Assembly: GCA_029948255.1 (NCBI GenBank)
Contig: JALIZF010001814.1
Location: 62,001-126,000 of the forward strand
Source: Telmatactis stephensoni
Lineage: Eukaryota; Cnidaria; Anthozoa; Actiniaria; Isophelliidae
Reading direction: 5' to 3'
DNA: 64,000 nt
Part shown: piece by piece, positions 60,496 through 64,000 of the stretch
Position numbering within the stretch: position 1 is the first letter of the stretch
Layout: every line of letters begins with the position of its first letter
Translations under genes and position numbers: made by a program
The notes under the pieces: generated by a model
The model's input: only the letters and a program-made list of their open reading frames with translations
Told to the model about the DNA's origin: nothing
Database searches by the model: none

Positions 60496-60595
60496 ACTAT
60501 AAATACAGAAGCTACATATTTATATATTTAAGTATAGCTTCAATATTTGCTAGCTAATATGTTATAGAGTGTAAGACGTTCATGTGTGAGAGTCA

Positions 60596-60601
60596 AATAA
60601 A
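60596..60601 (+). promoter_or_regulatory. Poly(A) signal, copy B
   Basis: AATAAA within GAGTCAAATAAAAACAAATT, conserved with 51746-51751. Confidence 0.5.
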
Positions 60602-61313
60602 AACAAATTTATAGAACAGCTGAGTTAATTAGGGTTGGTAATCCGCATTGTATATTAGTTTAATATCTACTTTCAAATTGGCCACGGGTTTATGGAAATA
60701 CCGGTAACTTCAGAGTTACAACGCTCGTACTATCTTCGGAACTCATGTCGTAGGTGCCGAAGCGCGCAGAAACAAAAATCACAGGAAGCCCGGTCAAGCG
60801 CGCGCGTACTAACGACATTTTGCCGTGCTCCCTTGGTTATTGCCGTGCAGCGGAAGGCTGGACGACAATAGCGCAGGATCTGGGGACGAGAATGATGGCG
60901 GATCTGTCTTTTCAAACCCATAGATGCTTTGCGAGCGCAATTAGAACCCAGGCTCTCACTTATTTCAAAGTGGTTTGCATACCAACGGTGATCGATAATA
61001 ACCAAACAAAGAATCGGTTATATAGACCATGGCCGCTTTCAAAATTTGCTTGATATGAGGACTAACATTAAACTATCATAAACACAAATACAAATACAAA
61101 ACAAAATAAACAAACAAACAAACAAAAATCCCAACAAATTCAATGAAACCAGCCAACCTTGGTCAGCGTTTCTTTTGCTTTTACTTACTAGTCTGATCAG
61201 AATCAAGTTATTTTGAAAATGGTAATGGTGTCTATGAGAACATTATGTAAATCATAATACTGGGATTGCTATATATAGCCTGCGTAAAACTTCGTACGAA
61301 GCAGGTCTTCAGC

Positions 61314-61575
61314 AAGAGACCATAATATTATTAAAGAGAGTGAAACTCAGTATGGATGTCTGTGCGATGTTCGCGGCGACGAAGGCAATTTTTAGTAATT
61401 TCGCGCTCTTAAACAATAGAATTCAAAACTGAAAGCAAACGGTCCCGTCCGCGCACACGTTAAAAATCAAATTCTATTGTTTGAGAGCCTTGCGTGCGCG
61501 ATGGCATACTCGGTTACCAAAAATAGCCTTAACCGCCACGAACATCACACATGACATCAACACTGAGTTTCACTC
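61314..61575. repeat. Palindromic MITE family A, copy 3 (end of unit B)
   Basis: Same arms as 53217-53492. The right end is truncated after GAGTTTCACTC. Confidence 0.75.
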
Positions 61576-61805
61576 AAACAACGATTTGCTCTACCTATAT
61601 TGATTTCAAAAGAAAGAAGTTCTTTCAATGTCTTTACTCTCTACTCTGAATAATTTACATCCAAAGTGTTTTACAATTTTTTTTTAACAATAGGTTACTG
61701 CATGATGTAAGGCTTCCCTTATGGAAGTAAACTTTGCCAGGTGGAACCGGGAATGCTTATTATTGTTTTTTACAGTAATACAATATTCTTCTTCCGAACT
61801 ATATT

Positions 61806-64000
61806 GATTGTGAAGAAAACATTTCAGTTTCTAACAGATTGTACTATTTGCTCATTGGATTGGAATGACGCCGTGATCGTTATGAAAGATATTATTTACC
61901 CTAATCCAGCCAACTAGGTCACTGGTATTTGCCCCATCCTGCAGCGCTAAGAAGTTTCTTATTTCTTATTTCTTATTATACGCAAGATAAGAGGTAATAT
62001 ATCATTTATTCATGATTGTAAAAATGTATGTTAACACAAGGGATAAAGTTGACGTAAATAGGAATAAGTCCTATATGAAACGAAAAATATGATCGAAACC
62101 ACAAGGGGAATTTCTATATTATCATCTTCATTTTTTATGTCTGGACTGAGATCAAGGGTTATCCTAAGTGGCGTAATAGCAAACCAAATATGCGTGTGTT
62201 TTCAGACCATACATACTGTGATGAGACAGTCAATGATTGGCTCTTATTATAATCAAAACCAAGTTCTTGAATGACGGGGCCAACCCTTTATATCAGTTCA
62301 TTTGCTTAATCATCGAATGGCGGAGTAACTCGCAAATTCCAAGCACCACAGAGTAAACTGAATTGTTGATTGTTCAAGTAAATTCAGAAAGTATGAACCA
62401 GGACAAGAAGAATATAGAAAAGCTTCATCCCATACACATTCATCAAATGACTTGCCGAAGAGGATTTTTTGGCTTTGTACGTTGATCATGGTGATCTTTT
62501 CAAATGAAGGGTCAGTCAATGTTCTGTTCAAAGTATATGTAGTCTTTGTCGCATTCAAGCCGGCATGAACAAGATATGTTTGTCTGAAAAAGTTCACTAG
62601 GATCATATGTATGAAGAGCAAGGAGAAATGGTATAGTAAGACGGGAACAGTGTCTTCGTAGATCATAGACTATCAAGCGCGTGTAAACTGGAACTGCGCC
62701 ACTTTGAGGAAACGACTCAACTGAGGTACTTCAATCATGTGACATCGTTATGTTTTTTACTCCATTGAATTTTACTGTTACTGTGATCTGTTATAAGTTT
62801 GACGATATTCGCCAAAGTAAGGACAAAAACTCCATGATTAACGAATTTCTATAATAATTTCCATAAATTAAGCTGAGACCGCATACATTAGGCTCCAGGC
62901 CTTTCAGCAAGCTTGCTTCGTAAAGTTCGTCCATCATTGTAGTACGTACTTTTCCAATTACAAAGAAGGAATTAATGATGTCTGACGCAGTTGTAAGTAT
63001 TAAGAAACCATTACCAGTGAATTGCTTGTATATTTCAGTTTCATTATTCGTTCAACGGCGAGATGTCCATGCATGAACACTGAAGGGCAAAACGCATGCC
63101 ATTTGGAAGCTGCCCGTTCGACCGTTCGATCAGTAATCTACTAGTCGAATAATACTTATACAGCTATTTACTTCATGTGTCAGTCTTTAAAACATTTTAC
63201 TTGATATGCCAAATCTATTTTTATTAACTCAGTAATTCAAAGCACAAAGGAAAGCCTAGTCCTTCGAAAAGCTATACCAAAGTTCCTTTTAATGTGTCAT
63301 GCCCACAACACTGTCCGATTGCAAGACATCAGGTGATTCGAAAGCTATTTTTCGATCAACCAAATGATTTTACAGCAACAAATTTTGATATGGTCTACGA
63401 AATTTAGATTTAGAGTAGCATATATGAATGTAAAAATATATTTGTCAAAATATTATCATTGCCATATACAGATATATGTAAACATGAGCTCACCGATGGC
63501 CACGTACAGTGAATTGCAACCACTTTTACATTTCAAAACAAATACTTTAGCTAGCATACAATCTTTTACTCTGTACCAAGTTACTCAACTTTACAATGTC
63601 AGAGTAGTTAAATGGTTTCTTTTCACAAAATACTTCGTTGTAGTTGTTAAATAAATTGTTATTATGTTGCAATTTTTGTGTTTTAAATTCACACACACAC
63701 CTAATTGACTTTTTGAGAGCTCAGTTAATATGATTACCTTACAATACACAAAGAAGTCGATCATCATGGTGCCTATCAAGTGATGAAAAGTCAATTTATG
63801 TATTAAAAAACGTACACAAAAAACATTCACTTTCAAAAAGTCATAAATAGAGCTAGATAATTTTATTCTTTTCCTCTTTATTAGGACGTTGATGATGACG
63901 AGATACCAAATGAACTTAATGAAAATGAGGTCTGTATGTGTACGTTTTGTCTACCAGTACTCAGTATGCTAAGTATATAAATCCTACTTTTGAAGCATAA
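61806..64000 (+). repeat. Tandem duplication unit C, cut by window edge
   Basis: Starts with the GACGCCGTGATCGTTATGAA block. Shares with unit A the GGATAAAGTTGACGTAAATA..ATGTCTGGAC region that unit B lost. Contains the first two exons of copy C. Confidence 0.7.
62975..63929 (+). CDS. IPxEL microexon gene, copy C, first exons only
   Basis: Candidate exon 1 at 62975-62992 reads MMSDAV before GTAAGT. The next exon 63885-63929 follows TTCCTCTTTATTAG and reads DVDDDEIPNELNENE before GTCTGT. Both are phase 0 and the second carries the IPxEL motif, but the peptides are diverged from A and B. The rest lies past base 64000. Confidence 0.5.

Larger units (their letters stand above)
53745..61805 (+). 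repeat. Tandem duplication unit B
   Basis: About 8.06 kb, colinear with unit A apart from the recombinase insertion (53.95-55.42 kb), lack of the unit A foldback, and a 140-bp local duplication at 60221. Confidence 0.8.

Noticed and set aside
60730..61053. ORFs on both strands with a basic TGSPVKRAR stretch
   Set aside because: Partly shared with 52640-52930 but the frame is not conserved there; likely duplicated non-coding DNA.
62310..62666. 118-residue minus-strand ORF in unit C
   Set aside because: The matching region of unit A does not keep the frame.

Overview
The window looks like an intron-rich, AT-rich invertebrate metazoan genome. Genes are split into many short exons with GT-AG introns, and introns and spacers are packed with foldback elements, a tRNA-derived SINE and microsatellites. 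Repeat phrases built around CCAATCAGAGCGCGCG and GATGACGTCA recur. A cnidarian (anthozoan-like) source is my best guess, but no sequence here proves it. There is no rRNA, CRISPR array or bacterial-style operon.

Region 1 (1-20.4 kb, minus strand): almost all of a PX-PH phospholipase D (PLD1/PLD2 type). I reconstructed 27 coding exons by hand. Every junction keeps reading frame. PX, PH and both HKD motifs are present; the last C-terminal residues lie beyond base 1. Region 2 (21.2-27.8 kb, minus strand): a complete 10-exon METTL25-type methyltransferase gene (618 codons plus stop), upstream of PLD in the same orientation.

Region 3 (about 28.5-41.94 kb): a decayed, very large Helitron/Helentron-type rolling-circle transposon on the plus strand. 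In order it has a cysteine-peptidase-like segment preceded by a degenerate 2A-like motif, 23-residue repeats, a DUF6570-like region, a Rep domain (HUH and paired tyrosines), a PIF1-like helicase, remnants of an endonuclease domain, a ~100-bp minisatellite, and a hairpin-CTAG terminus. Stops and frameshifts show it is dead. Fragments of a relative lie inverted on its left flank.

Region 4 (41.99-64 kb, plus strand): a tandem array of ~8-9 kb units. Units A (44.4-53.7 kb) and B (53.7-61.8 kb) each carry a small gene made only of phase-0 microexons, predicting a ~120-residue disordered protein with repeated IPxEL motifs. Unit C starts at 61.8 kb and runs off the window; a related terminal exon at 42.0 kb, 53 bp from the Helitron end, implies a fourth, older copy. 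I do not recognise this family; it is the best candidate here for something undescribed. Unit B alone carries a broken tyrosine-recombinase gene of the Crypton/DUF3504 type. Exon models were built by eye from splice signals, frame and similarity between copies; no search was run.
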